Of a stretch of DNA of 64,000 nucleotides, positions 51,881-61,255 are shown piece by piece. Position 1 is the stretch's first letter. Every line of letters starts with the position of its first letter. The notes beneath the pieces are model-generated. The model had not been told where the DNA came from and searched no databases. It was given only the letters and a program-made list of their open reading frames with translations. The translations under genes and the position numbers were made by a program. Location of the stretch: the NCBI GenBank assembly GCA_019113845.1, contig DXGQ01000023.1, positions 62,001-126,000 of the forward strand, written 5' to 3'. This DNA is from Candidatus Anaerobutyricum avicola. Its GTDB lineage: Bacteria > Bacillota > Clostridia > Lachnospirales > Lachnospiraceae.

Positions 51881-52423
51881 ATGGCGTTACATAGTACATC
51901 AGAGCGTTACAGATATATTTACGGAAGCAATGTAAGAAGACTTGACAGCGAGGCAGCGTACGGGGAGGATATCCCGGAGCTGCGTCCGGACAGAAAGAGG
52001 TCTGTCCGCAGCAGAAGAACAGAGAAAAAGAGCCGGGCGAAGAAACCGGTGAATCCGGAGAAGGAGGCGGCGATCCAGCGCAACCGGGCCAGACTTCTGG
52101 AGTTTGACTGGAAGTATACGATCATCACAGCGGTGGCGTTGGTTCTCTGCGTGGCAGCGGCGCTTGTGTACGTGCGCGGCACGGTCCGGCTCAATGATCT
52201 GTCCGCCCAGATTTCCAGTCTCAAATCCGAGAAGAAGGATCTGCTCAGTGAGCAGAATGCCCTGCAGACAGAGATCGATAAGAACATCAATCTGGACGAG
52301 ATCCGCACCTTTGCGGAGGAAGAACTGCATATGGTGTATCCGGGACCGGAACAGGTGATCTATTATAACAACAGTACAAGTGATTATTTCAGGCAATACG
52401 AGAGTGTTGATACGGTGAATTAA
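51881..52423 (+). CDS. FtsL-like cell division protein
   Basis: A 180-residue bitopic protein: a basic cytoplasmic N terminus (residues 1-80, RSVRSRRTEKKSRAKK), one membrane segment at about 88-108 (YTIITAVALVLCVAAALVYV), and an extracytoplasmic coiled coil (LNDLSAQISSLKSEKKDLLSEQ). Size, topology and position between rsmH and the PBP genes fit FtsL, the septal scaffold that links FtsQ/DivIC to FtsW-FtsI; sequence similarity is always low in this family. TTGGAGG 8 nt before the ATG at 51881 supports that start over an ATG at 51848 that overlaps the rsmH stop. Confidence 0.8.
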   Translation: MALHSTSERYRYIYGSNVRRLDSEAAYGEDIPELRPDRKRSVRSRRTEKKSRAKKPVNPEKEAAIQRNRARLLEFDWKYTIITAVALVLCVAAALVYVRGTVRLNDLSAQISSLKSEKKDLLSEQNALQTEIDKNINLDEIRTFAEEELHMVYPGPEQVIYYNNSTSDYFRQYESVDTVN

Positions 52424-52438
52424 AAAGTGGGTGGTAAT

Positions 52439-54718
52439 GTGACGAAAAAGAAAAGACCTGTGAGACGTCTGACCACAAAAATGAGAGGCAAACTGAGTTT
52501 CGTTTTTCTGGTGATTGTTTGCCTCTTTTTACTGTTGGTCGCGCGTCTTGCATACTGGACACTGCGAAACGGAGATGAGTTTGAGACGATCGTGCTGGGG
52601 CAGCAGAATCATGCCAGCTCCACCATCGCCTACGAGAGAGGCCGGATCTATGACCGGAACGGCAATATCCTGGCTTCCAATGAAAAAATATATACCCTGG
52701 TGCTAGAACCGAAGAATATCATCGACGTCGGGGAGACGGCCAAAGAAAATGAGGAGGATCCCAATGAAGTGCTGGAGACGACAATCGACGTTCTCCATGA
52801 ATATTGCGGATTCCCGGAGGATGATCTGCGAAAGACCATCGAGGACAATAAGGATTCCTACTACGTGGTGTACAGACAGGAATTAAGTTATGATGATATC
52901 AAGCCGCTCAAGGATTTTCTGGCGAAAAAGGAACTGAGCTGGGATGAAAAGACGCCGGAAGATGAAAAGGCGGAGATTGAGAGGGCGAGAAAGGTCGAGG
53001 GAGTGGTCCTTGAGGAAAATTATAAAAGGATATACCCGTATAAGGATCTCGCCTGCCGGATCCTGGGCTTCACTTCCTCCGGAAACAGAGGAAACTGGGG
53101 ACTGGAGCAGTACTATAACGATACTTTAAATGGGACAAACGGACGCTCCTACTATTATTTTAATCAGGAACTGACGCAGGAGCAGACGGTGAAACCGGCA
53201 GAAAACGGACATTCCATCGTCAGCACCATCGACATGCAGATCCAGCAGGTCATCGAGGAGAAGCTGGCGGAGTTTGACAGTGAGGTGGGAAGCAAGACGA
53301 CCAGTATTTTGGTGATGGACCCGCAAAACGGCGAGGTGCTTGGCATGGCCTCCTCCTATCCATATGACCTGAATGATCCGATGAACGAGGAGTCTCTCAA
53401 ACAGCTGTATTCCGAGGAAGAGATCGCTGACATGAAGGCATACACAAAGGAAAAAGAGGAAGAAGAGGCCAGAGAGAACGCGGAAGACGCGACGGACGCC
53501 TCAGAAGGCAGTACTGCAGCCGGGGACACGGAGGAAGCCGAAGAGGCATCCACAGAAGAATCCACGGAGGAAAACGGGGAAGAGGAAGAAGACCGCCTGA
53601 CGATCTACGACGGATTTTATCAGCTCTGGCGGAATCCGATCATCAGCGATGCCCATGAGCCCGGTTCCACGTACAAACCATTTACAGTGGCGGCAGGGTT
53701 GGAGACCGGCGTACTGACCGGTAACGAGTCCTACTATTGTACAGGCTCCCTCCGGGTGGGAACCTGGAACATCGGGTGCTCCCATGTACACGGAAATATC
53801 AGCCTGGAGCAGGCTGTGGCGGAGTCCTGCAACGTCGCCATGATGAACATCGGCTTTAACGAGGGCAATGATATCTTTTACCAGTATCAGAATCTGTTCG
53901 GGTTTGGCCGGGACACCGGCATCGACCTGCCGGGAGAGGCAGAGACCGCTTCTCTCATACCGGCAGAGGCGAACAGAGATACGGTGACGCTCGCCACCAA
54001 CGCTTTCGGACAGAACTTCAACTGCTCCATGATACAGCTGGCGGCAGGATTTTCTTCTCTGATCAACGGAGGAAATTATTACAGACCGAGAGTGGTAAAA
54101 GAGATTCAGAATGACGCGGGCGATGTCGTTGAGGAAAAAGAGCCGGAGATGCTCAGAAAGACGATTTCGGAGGAGACGTCCGAGACACTTCTCCGGTATC
54201 TGAAGACGACCGTGGAAGAGGGAACCGGAACCAAAGCGCAGATTCCGGGATACTCCATCGGCGGAAAAACCGGTACGGCAGAAAAGATCCCGAGAAATAA
54301 AGAAGATTATTACATTTCCTTTGCGGGCTTTGTTCCGGCAGAGGATCCGGAAGTTCTCATCTATGTGACCATTGATGAGCCGAATGTGGAATATCAGGCA
54401 AACGCGGCCCTGGCGGTAAATCTGGAAAGAGAATGCATGGAAGAGATCGTGAAGATCATGGGTATTGAACCGACAGAGGAACTGACGGAGGAAGAAAAAC
54501 AGGCGCTGGAGGAACAGAAGGCAGCAGAGGAAGCGGAAAAAGAAGCAGAGCGGGAAGCAGAAGAAGCTGCGGCAGCCGCTTCCGAAGCCGACAGCCAGGA
54601 AGAGACGTCCGAGGAATCTGATAGCGAAGCTTCCGGAGATTCCACGGAGAAAGAGCAGGAAGAGACGTCTGGTGAAACCGACAGTGGGGCGGCCGGAGAT
54701 TCCACGGAAGAAGAGTGA
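52439..54718 (+). CDS. class B penicillin-binding protein (FtsI/PBP2-like) with acidic insert and tail
   Basis: A ~759-residue peptidoglycan transpeptidase. A short basic N terminus and membrane segment (about 20-40) lead to the dimerisation domain and a transpeptidase domain with STYK near residue 410, SCN near residue 463 and KTGT near residue 610. Two features stand out: a ~60-residue Glu/Asp/Ala-rich insert (about 327-385) just before the active site, and a ~90-residue acidic tail (670-759) in place of PASTA domains. The start is uncertain: GTG at 52439 with GGTGG upstream, or GTG at 52427. It is one of two tandem class B PBPs; which serves vegetative division and which sporulation is unknown. 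Confidence 0.9.
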   Translation: MTKKKRPVRRLTTKMRGKLSFVFLVIVCLFLLLVARLAYWTLRNGDEFETIVLGQQNHASSTIAYERGRIYDRNGNILASNEKIYTLVLEPKNIIDVGETAKENEEDPNEVLETTIDVLHEYCGFPEDDLRKTIEDNKDSYYVVYRQELSYDDIKPLKDFLAKKELSWDEKTPEDEKAEIERARKVEGVVLEENYKRIYPYKDLACRILGFTSSGNRGNWGLEQYYNDTLNGTNGRSYYYFNQELTQEQTVKPAENGHSIVSTIDMQIQQVIEEKLAEFDSEVGSKTTSILVMDPQNGEVLGMASSYPYDLNDPMNEESLKQLYSEEEIADMKAYTKEKEEEEARENAEDATDASEGSTAAGDTEEAEEASTEESTEENGEEEEDRLTIYDGFYQLWRNPIISDAHEPGSTYKPFTVAAGLETGVLTGNESYYCTGSLRVGTWNIGCSHVHGNISLEQAVAESCNVAMMNIGFNEGNDIFYQYQNLFGFGRDTGIDLPGEAETASLIPAEANRDTVTLATNAFGQNFNCSMIQLAAGFSSLINGGNYYRPRVVKEIQNDAGDVVEEKEPEMLRKTISEETSETLLRYLKTTVEEGTGTKAQIPGYSIGGKTGTAEKIPRNKEDYYISFAGFVPAEDPEVLIYVTIDEPNVEYQANAALAVNLERECMEEIVKIMGIEPTEELTEEEKQALEEQKAAEEAEKEAEREAEEAAAAASEADSQEETSEESDSEASGDSTEKEQEETSGETDSGAAGDSTEEE

Positions 54719-54899
54719 TGTGGAAAGAAGCGCCGTGTCCGCGGATACCGGCCGGAGTGGAGCACAGGATTCCCGAGCGGGTTTTACACGCGGAAAAGCC
54801 CCGGCCCGGACAAAGTATCTGAAAACAGAAGAACAGAAGAATATATGCACAGTTTCTGCGTAAACTGAATAGAAAAGAAGGACGGGAAACTGTGTCGGC

Positions 54900-56612
54900 A
54901 TGATCGAGATTTATGTATTTCAGAAAAGAAAATACCGGTTTCTGTTCGCCTGTCTCGGCGTTCTCTTTCTGGTGCTGGCAGGCAGACTGGTATATCTCAT
55001 GATCTTCTCCTCAGAAGAACTAAGTACAAAAGCGCTGGATGTGGAACAGAGAGAGCGCTCCATCAAGGCGGCGCGGGGGATCATATATGACAGAAATGGT
55101 GTAGTGCTGGCAGATAATCAGCCGGTTTGCACGATTTCTGTCATTTACAATCAGGTGACGGAGCCGGAGAAGGTCATCCGTCTGCTGACGGAAAAACTGT
55201 CCATGGACGAGGATGAGGTCCGCAAAAAGGTGGAGAAAGTCTCTTCCAGGGAGAAGATCAAGAGTAACGTGCCCAAAGAGATTGCCGATGAGATACGGGA
55301 GGCATCTCTGGCGGGAGTCAAAGTTGACGAAGATTACAGGCGATATTATCCGTTCGGCAGTCTCGCATCCAAGGTGTTGGGATTTACCGGCGCGGATAAT
55401 CAGGGAATCCTGGGCCTGGAATCCCGGTATGACAGTATATTGAAGGGAACCGACGGAACCATTCTGACGCTGACAGACTTTCGCGGGATTGAGATCGAAT
55501 CGGCGGCGGAGGAGCGGGTGGAGCCCGTGCAGGGCGACAGCCTGTATCTGTCTCTGGATTATACGATGCAGTCCTGGGCGCAGCAGGCTGCGGAAAAGGT
55601 ATTAAAAGAAAAGCAGGCGAAAAGTGTTTCGGTCATTCTGATGAATCCGAAGAATGGAGAGATCTACGCTATGGTAAATGTACCGGAATACGACCTGAAT
55701 GAGCCATATCACCTGCTTCCCGCCTATGAAGGCGGCGAGGGCAGTGAAAATGATAAGCTGAACAATATGTGGAGAAATCCGCTGATCAGTGATTCCTACG
55801 AGCCGGGATCCACGTTTAAGATCGTGACTGCGACGGCAGCGCTGGAGGAGGGAAAGGTCACTCCGGAAGACACCTTTCACTGTCCCGGTTATAAGATGGT
55901 CGAGGATCGGAAGATCCGGTGCCACAAGACGCAGGGACACGGGGCGGAGACCTTTCGGGAGGGCGTGATGAATTCCTGCAATCCGGTTTTTATGGAGATC
56001 GGGGCGAGAGTCGGTGCCGAACGGATGCTCTACTATTATAAAAAGCTGGGTCTGTACGAAAAGACCGGCGTAGATCTGCCGGGAGAGGCAGGCTCGATCA
56101 TGCATAAACTGGAAAATATCGGAGCAGTGGAGCTGGCGACCATGTCGTTCGGACAGTCCATTCAGATCACACCCCTGCAGCTGCTGAGAGCAGTGAGCGC
56201 TGTGGTAAACGGAGGGACACTGATCACGCCGCATCTGGGCGTTCGCATTGTGGATTCCACAAGCGGGGAAAACACGACGCTCTCCTATGAGACAGAGGAG
56301 GGAAGAGTGAGTGAACAGACGGTAGAGACGATGCGCTCCCTCCTGGATGCCGTTGTTTCAGAAGGGACCGGCAAAAACGCGCAGGTGGAAGGATATCAGG
56401 TGGGCGGCAAGACGGCCACCAGTGAGAAACTGCCCCGGGGGACAGGAAAATACATTTCCTCCTTTTTGGGATTTGCGCCGTCGGATGACCCGGAGATCAT
56501 GGGTCTTCTTTTGATTGATGAGCCGACAGGCGTGTACTATGGAGGGACGATCGCCGCGCCGGTGATGGCGGAAATATTTCAAAATATCCTGCCCTATCTT
56601 GATAATCTCTGA
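54900..56612 (+). CDS. class B penicillin-binding protein (FtsI/SpoVD-like)
   Basis: A 570-residue transpeptidase with a membrane segment at about 14-33, a dimerisation domain (RGIIYDRNGVVLADN) and a transpeptidase domain: STFK near residue 304 and SCN near residue 363. The third motif reads KTAT near residue 504 instead of KTG, a variant that also occurs in related Clostridial PBPs. It lacks PASTA domains and the acidic stretches of the upstream paralogue. The ribosome binding site before the ATG at 54900 is poor, and 180 bp separate it from the previous gene; the start is therefore less sure. Confidence 0.9.
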   Translation: MIEIYVFQKRKYRFLFACLGVLFLVLAGRLVYLMIFSSEELSTKALDVEQRERSIKAARGIIYDRNGVVLADNQPVCTISVIYNQVTEPEKVIRLLTEKLSMDEDEVRKKVEKVSSREKIKSNVPKEIADEIREASLAGVKVDEDYRRYYPFGSLASKVLGFTGADNQGILGLESRYDSILKGTDGTILTLTDFRGIEIESAAEERVEPVQGDSLYLSLDYTMQSWAQQAAEKVLKEKQAKSVSVILMNPKNGEIYAMVNVPEYDLNEPYHLLPAYEGGEGSENDKLNNMWRNPLISDSYEPGSTFKIVTATAALEEGKVTPEDTFHCPGYKMVEDRKIRCHKTQGHGAETFREGVMNSCNPVFMEIGARVGAERMLYYYKKLGLYEKTGVDLPGEAGSIMHKLENIGAVELATMSFGQSIQITPLQLLRAVSAVVNGGTLITPHLGVRIVDSTSGENTTLSYETEEGRVSEQTVETMRSLLDAVVSEGTGKNAQVEGYQVGGKTATSEKLPRGTGKYISSFLGFAPSDDPEIMGLLLIDEPTGVYYGGTIAAPVMAEIFQNILPYLDNL

Positions 56613-56781
56613 AAAGAGGATTATACTGTGATAGAATGTCTTAAATTCACCGAGTGCAGCGGTGCGTGTACTGACCGGCTCCCGGTTCGTGTAATGCCAT
56701 TATGATGAAATGGAACAGGTCAGCACACCGGGTTTTAAAAAATATACCGGTGCACGGAAGATAAAATGGAGGTTTAACACT

Positions 56782-57735
56782 ATGAATCAATCAATAGCAA
56801 TACCAGCCCTGGCGGCATTTTTTGTCACTTTAATACTGGGACCGGGACTGATCAGGTTCTTACATAGATTGAAGTTTGGTCAGTTCATCCGGGAAGAGGG
56901 GCCGGAGTCCCATCTGAAAAAGTCGGGAACGCCGACAATGGGAGGCATTCTTTTCCTGATCGGCATTCTGGCGGGTTCCGTGTTTTACATTTCTTCCTAT
57001 CCGAAGATCGTGCCGGTGCTGTTTGTCACTCTCGGTTTCGGGCTCATCGGTTTTCTGGATGATTACATCAAGGTTGTGATGAAACGGAACCTGGGACTGA
57101 CGCCGGCACAGAAGATGCTTGGCCAGATCCTTATCACGGCGGTATTTGCATTCTATATGGTAAACTATTCCGGACTGGGAACAGAAGTCATCATCCCGTT
57201 TACGGGAGGAAGAGAGATTGACCTGGGGATTCTTTACGTGCCGGTACTGTTCTTTGTCGTTCTTGGTACGGTAAACGGAGCAAACTTTACAGACGGTCTG
57301 GATGGCCTGGCATCCAGCGTGACGACGCTGATCGCCGTCTTTTTCACCGTGATCGCCGTGGCGGCACAGACAGATGTGCATCCGGTGGCCTGTGCGGTGA
57401 TCGGAGCGCTGTTGGGATTCCTGTGCTTTAACACATACCCGGCGAAAGTCTTCATGGGAGACACCGGCTCTCTGGCGCTCGGCGGCTTTGTGGTGTCCAC
57501 AGCCTACATGCTGCAGATCCCGTTCTTCCTGCCGATCGTGGCCTTTATTTACTTTGTGGAGGTTCTTTCTGTCATCATTCAGGTGACTTACTATAAGAAA
57601 ACGAAAAAACGTATTTTTAAAATGGCGCCAATCCATCATCATTTTGAGCTCTCCGGATGGCCGGAGACGAAGGTGGTGTCCATCTTTTCCATTGTCACGG
57701 CAGTGCTCTGCCTGATTGGAATGCTTGCTTATTAG
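56782..57735 (+). CDS. mraY: phospho-N-acetylmuramoyl-pentapeptide transferase
   Basis: A 317-residue membrane enzyme making lipid I from UDP-MurNAc-pentapeptide and undecaprenyl phosphate. TPTMGGILFL near residue 50, FLDDYIKV near residue 97 and NFTDGLDGLASS near residue 174 contain the catalytic Asp residues; about ten hydrophobic segments are present, and IHHHFELSGW near the end is diagnostic. TGGAGG 9 nt before the ATG at 56782 sets the start; the frame is open upstream. murF, which usually precedes mraY, is absent. Confidence 0.97.
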   Translation: MNQSIAIPALAAFFVTLILGPGLIRFLHRLKFGQFIREEGPESHLKKSGTPTMGGILFLIGILAGSVFYISSYPKIVPVLFVTLGFGLIGFLDDYIKVVMKRNLGLTPAQKMLGQILITAVFAFYMVNYSGLGTEVIIPFTGGREIDLGILYVPVLFFVVLGTVNGANFTDGLDGLASSVTTLIAVFFTVIAVAAQTDVHPVACAVIGALLGFLCFNTYPAKVFMGDTGSLALGGFVVSTAYMLQIPFFLPIVAFIYFVEVLSVIIQVTYYKKTKKRIFKMAPIHHHFELSGWPETKVVSIFSIVTAVLCLIGMLAY

Positions 57736-57750
57736 CGCGGAGGAATTACT

Positions 57751-59109
57751 ATGTTAGAAGGAAAAAATATACTGATCGCGGGAGCCGGTGTGAGCGGCGT
57801 GGGAGCAGCCAGGCTTCTGGGGCGGGCCGGATACCCTGCGACGATTTACGATGGAAACAAAGAACTGGATACAGAGGCAGTGAAAGCGCAGATGCCGGAG
57901 GGCATGAAACTTTCCTTTGCGCTTGGAGAATACACGGACAGTCTGGCCGAACAGTATGATATGCTCATCTTAAGTCCCGGCATCTCCGTGAACAGCCCTG
58001 TCGCCCGCTCCTTTTACGACAGGGGAAAGACTGTGTGGGGAGAGATTGAGCTGGCGGCACATTTCGCGAAGGGAAGGATCGCCGCTATCACCGGAACAAA
58101 TGGTAAGACGACAACCACAGCACTGGTGGGAAGTATTTTAAAGAACTGGTATGATTCCGTCTTTGTTGTCGGAAATATCGGTATCCCGTTCACTTCCGTG
58201 GCGCTCGATACCCGTCCGGATTCGGTGATCGCAGCGGAAATCAGCAGTTTTCAGCTGGAGACGACCGTAGATTTTCATCCGGCGGTGAGCGCGATTTTGA
58301 ATCTTACTCCGGACCATCTGGACCGTCACGGTACCATGGAGGTCTACGGAGAGACGAAGCTTGCCATCTCCAAAAAGCAGACGAAAGACGATGTGATCGT
58401 GTTAAATTACGATGACCCTGCCACGAGAGCGATGGCAGAGCGGACGCCGGCTTCTCCGGTGATGTTCAGCCGGAAGGAGGATCTGGCGGAAGGGATCGTG
58501 CTCAAAGGAGATACTTTCGTCATCCGCCGGCAGGGGGAGGAGATTCCGGTCTGCACGACAAAAGAGATCCGATTGCTTGGCAGCCACAATCATGAGAATA
58601 TTCTGGCGGCCATCGGCATTAGTTATTATATGGGTGTTCCTGTGGAGAATATCCGGGAAGCAGTTATGGCTTTCCAGGCGGTGGAACACCGGATCGAATA
58701 CGTGGATACGGTGGATGGCGTGGATTATTATAATGATTCCAAGGGAACCAATCCGGATGCCGCCATCAAGGGCATCCAGGCGATGGTGAAACCGACCATC
58801 CTTCTGGGAGGCGGTTACGATAAAAAAGCAGAGTACGATGAATGGATCGAGTCCTTTGACGGAAAGGTGAAATATCTGATTCTCATGGGAGCGACCGCGA
58901 AGGCGATCGGCGCCACGGCAAACGCGCACGGGTTTACCAATGTCATTTACGCCGATACCTTTGAGGAGGCGATGGAGATCGCCAGAGAGAAAGCAGTTCC
59001 GGGAGATGCCGTTTTATTATCCCCGGCCTGCGCAAGCTGGGGCATGTTCAAAAACTATGAGGTCAGAGGACAGGTGTTTAAAGAGATCGTCCGCAGATTT
59101 AAGGGGTGA
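57751..59109 (+). CDS. murD: UDP-N-acetylmuramoylalanine--D-glutamate ligase
   Basis: A 452-residue Mur ligase adding D-glutamate to UDP-MurNAc-L-Ala. The N-terminal domain begins with the Rossmann-like IAGAGVSGVGAARLL; GTNGKTTTTAL near residue 114 is the ATP loop, NLTPDHLDRHG near residue 184 and NDSKGTNPDA near residue 329 are MurD-specific. GCGGAGG precedes the ATG, 15 nt after mraY. Acts just before murE, which is encoded at 34 kb. Confidence 0.97.
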   Translation: MLEGKNILIAGAGVSGVGAARLLGRAGYPATIYDGNKELDTEAVKAQMPEGMKLSFALGEYTDSLAEQYDMLILSPGISVNSPVARSFYDRGKTVWGEIELAAHFAKGRIAAITGTNGKTTTTALVGSILKNWYDSVFVVGNIGIPFTSVALDTRPDSVIAAEISSFQLETTVDFHPAVSAILNLTPDHLDRHGTMEVYGETKLAISKKQTKDDVIVLNYDDPATRAMAERTPASPVMFSRKEDLAEGIVLKGDTFVIRRQGEEIPVCTTKEIRLLGSHNHENILAAIGISYYMGVPVENIREAVMAFQAVEHRIEYVDTVDGVDYYNDSKGTNPDAAIKGIQAMVKPTILLGGGYDKKAEYDEWIESFDGKVKYLILMGATAKAIGATANAHGFTNVIYADTFEEAMEIAREKAVPGDAVLLSPACASWGMFKNYEVRGQVFKEIVRRFKG

Positions 59110-59114
59110 GCAGA

Positions 59115-60275
59115 ATGGCTGGAAAGGATAAAACAGCAAGACGCGTTCCATCCGGGGGAACCGTTCGCAGCCGCACGGCGGTGCGGCGCCCGCACGCCAT
59201 GGATTACTCTATCGTGTTTCTGGTCATTTTTCTGGTGGGCTTCGGTCTTGTGATGGTCTACAGCACAAGTTCCTACCGGGGGAGCCTGTATATGCAGGAC
59301 GCAGCGTACTGGCTGAAACGGCAGGCAGTGTTTGCCGTCATCGGTATCATTGCCATGTTCTTTGTGGCGAGAGTGGATTATCATTTCTGGAAGAGCCGGA
59401 AATGGATGTTGTCGGCCTACTACTGGGGAACGATCCTGCTGCTCATCTTTACGTTGATCTTTGCGGTCGTATCCCACGGTTCCCGGCGCTGGCTGCGGCT
59501 TGGGCCGTTAAGCTTTCAGCCGTCAGAGGTTGCCAAAGTTTCGCTGATCCTCATATTTGCCATCTATATCAGCCGGAATGTCAGACATCTCCGTACCTGG
59601 AAGGGGATCATAAAAAGCTTTGTGCTGGCCATACCGGTCATCGGTGTCGTCGGCATCGAGAACCTGAGTACGAGTATCATCCTGCTGGCAATCACGGTCA
59701 TCATGATCTTTGTGGCCAGCGACAAATGGAAACCGTTTTTTGCCATCGGCGCTGCCGGTATCGCCGGCATAGCCGTTCTGCTCCTCACGCAGGGCTACCG
59801 GGTGACCAGAATCAAAGTATGGCTCAATCCGGAGCAGTATGAGACCGGACTGCAGACGCTGCAGGGACTGTATGCGATCGGTTCCGGCGGGCTCTTTGGA
59901 AAGGGGCTCGGACAGAGCATGCAGAAAATGGGATTTGTCCCGGAGACGCACAACGATATGATCTTTTCCATTATCTGTGAGGAGCTGGGACTGTTCGGCG
60001 CGGTGGGTGTCCTCATTATCTACTTTGTGCTGTTGTGGCGGTTCATGGTAGTGGCGCTCAATGCGGCTGACCTTTACGGCTCCATGATCGTCGTGGGAGC
60101 GATCGCGCATCTGGGGATTCAGGTGTTCATCAACATCGGTGTTGTGACCAATACCATACCGAATACAGGTATTCCGCTGCCGTTCATCAGTTACGGAGGA
60201 ACCTCGCTGTGTTTCCTCCTGATAGAGATGGGGCTTGTCCTGTCCGTTTCCAGGTACATGAAGATAAAGGAATAG
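59115..60275 (+). CDS. ftsW: septal peptidoglycan polymerase FtsW (SEDS family)
   Basis: A 386-residue SEDS glycosyltransferase with about ten membrane segments that polymerises lipid II at the septum with its cognate class B PBP. HGSRRWLRLGPLSFQPSEVAK near residue 118 and GIPLPFISYGGTS near residue 355 are hallmark motifs. A basic N terminus (about 30 residues) is cytoplasmic. The ATG at 59115 has AAGGGG upstream; a GTG at 59106 is the alternative. It follows murD almost directly. murG, often next, is missing from this cluster. Confidence 0.95.
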   Translation: MAGKDKTARRVPSGGTVRSRTAVRRPHAMDYSIVFLVIFLVGFGLVMVYSTSSYRGSLYMQDAAYWLKRQAVFAVIGIIAMFFVARVDYHFWKSRKWMLSAYYWGTILLLIFTLIFAVVSHGSRRWLRLGPLSFQPSEVAKVSLILIFAIYISRNVRHLRTWKGIIKSFVLAIPVIGVVGIENLSTSIILLAITVIMIFVASDKWKPFFAIGAAGIAGIAVLLLTQGYRVTRIKVWLNPEQYETGLQTLQGLYAIGSGGLFGKGLGQSMQKMGFVPETHNDMIFSIICEELGLFGAVGVLIIYFVLLWRFMVVALNAADLYGSMIVVGAIAHLGIQVFINIGVVTNTIPNTGIPLPFISYGGTSLCFLLIEMGLVLSVSRYMKIKE

Positions 60276-60300
60276 CGGCTTTGTGCCAGGCGGGAGAAAC

Positions 60301-61053
60301 ATGAATAACAGACAGCTTACGCTTATAAAGAACACGAAAAAAAGAAAATTACATAAAACGATTTTCTGGCTGTGCATCCTCTGCATACTGGGGCTGGGGA
60401 TTTTCTGTGCCGCCGTCGGATTTTCCGTGGAGCGGATCGAGGTGAGCGGCAATCAGACCTACACGGACGGAGAGATCATCCGGAAAGTGAAGGAAAAGGA
60501 TTACGTGGGCAATACGCTGATCATGATGGCGCAGAATCGTATTTTCGGGCAGAAATATCTGCCGTTTATCGAGGAGATCACCATGAGCTTCGGCGATACC
60601 CACACCCTGCAGATTCATGTGAAGGAGAAGCTCCGCTCGGGTGTCTTTGAATATATGGATAAAAATGTCTATTTTGATTCGGAGGGCATTGCACAGGAGA
60701 GCCGGGGATACCGGTTTGCCGGGGTTCCGGTGGTGACGGGCGTCCCTTTCCATGAGATCGTGCTCGGAAAGCAGATTCCGGTGGACGGCAGTTACTTTAA
60801 TACCATACTTGCCATCACGGAAAAGATCAGCACCTACGGACTGAATATTTCCGAGGTACATTTCGAGAATGAGAATGACATCACTCTGTTGTCCGGTAAA
60901 TTTGAGATATATCTGGGAACATCCGCGTACCTGGACGGAAAAATGTCCAGGATCGCAGAGACACTGGAGGCGGTTTCCAGAGAGCATAAGAAGGGTGTCA
61001 TTGATATGCATTTATATACGGATGAGAAAAATATCATCATATTCCACGAATAA
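60301..61053 (+). CDS. ftsQ: cell division protein FtsQ/DivIB
   Basis: A 250-residue bitopic division protein: a Lys/Arg-rich N terminus, one membrane segment at about 22-42 (IFWLCILCILGLGIFCAAV), then a POTRA domain (about 43-115; VERIEVSGNQTYTDGEIIRK) and the FtsQ/DivIB beta domain. It stabilises the FtsL-DivIC complex at the septum. GGGAG precedes the ATG at 60301. Length and position before ftsZ are typical. The small hairpin CTGTC/GACAG with a T-rich loop follows the stop. Confidence 0.92.
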   Translation: MNNRQLTLIKNTKKRKLHKTIFWLCILCILGLGIFCAAVGFSVERIEVSGNQTYTDGEIIRKVKEKDYVGNTLIMMAQNRIFGQKYLPFIEEITMSFGDTHTLQIHVKEKLRSGVFEYMDKNVYFDSEGIAQESRGYRFAGVPVVTGVPFHEIVLGKQIPVDGSYFNTILAITEKISTYGLNISEVHFENENDITLLSGKFEIYLGTSAYLDGKMSRIAETLEAVSREHKKGVIDMHLYTDEKNIIIFHE

Positions 61054-61164
61054 TCCTGTCTTTTTTTCGACAGAGAGCACGATTTCATTTCCTGTTTTGG
61101 GGCGTTTTCTGAGTAATGCCGAAAAGATAATGAAAGATTTCATAGATAAAAATAAAAATTTTTG

Positions 61165-61193
61165 TTGATTAATTCTATGAAAAAACGTATTAT
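61165..61193 (+). promoter_or_regulatory. sigma-A promoter of ftsZ
   Basis: TTGATT and TATTAT are separated by 17 nt in an AT-rich 200-bp gap, about 60 nt before the ftsZ start, so ftsZ can be transcribed apart from the upstream cluster. Confidence 0.7.
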
Positions 61194-61255
61194 ATAACCA
61201 TAAACTAAAATCAGGTGGATTATATTCATTTACATAGAATAAGGAGGAGTAGACC

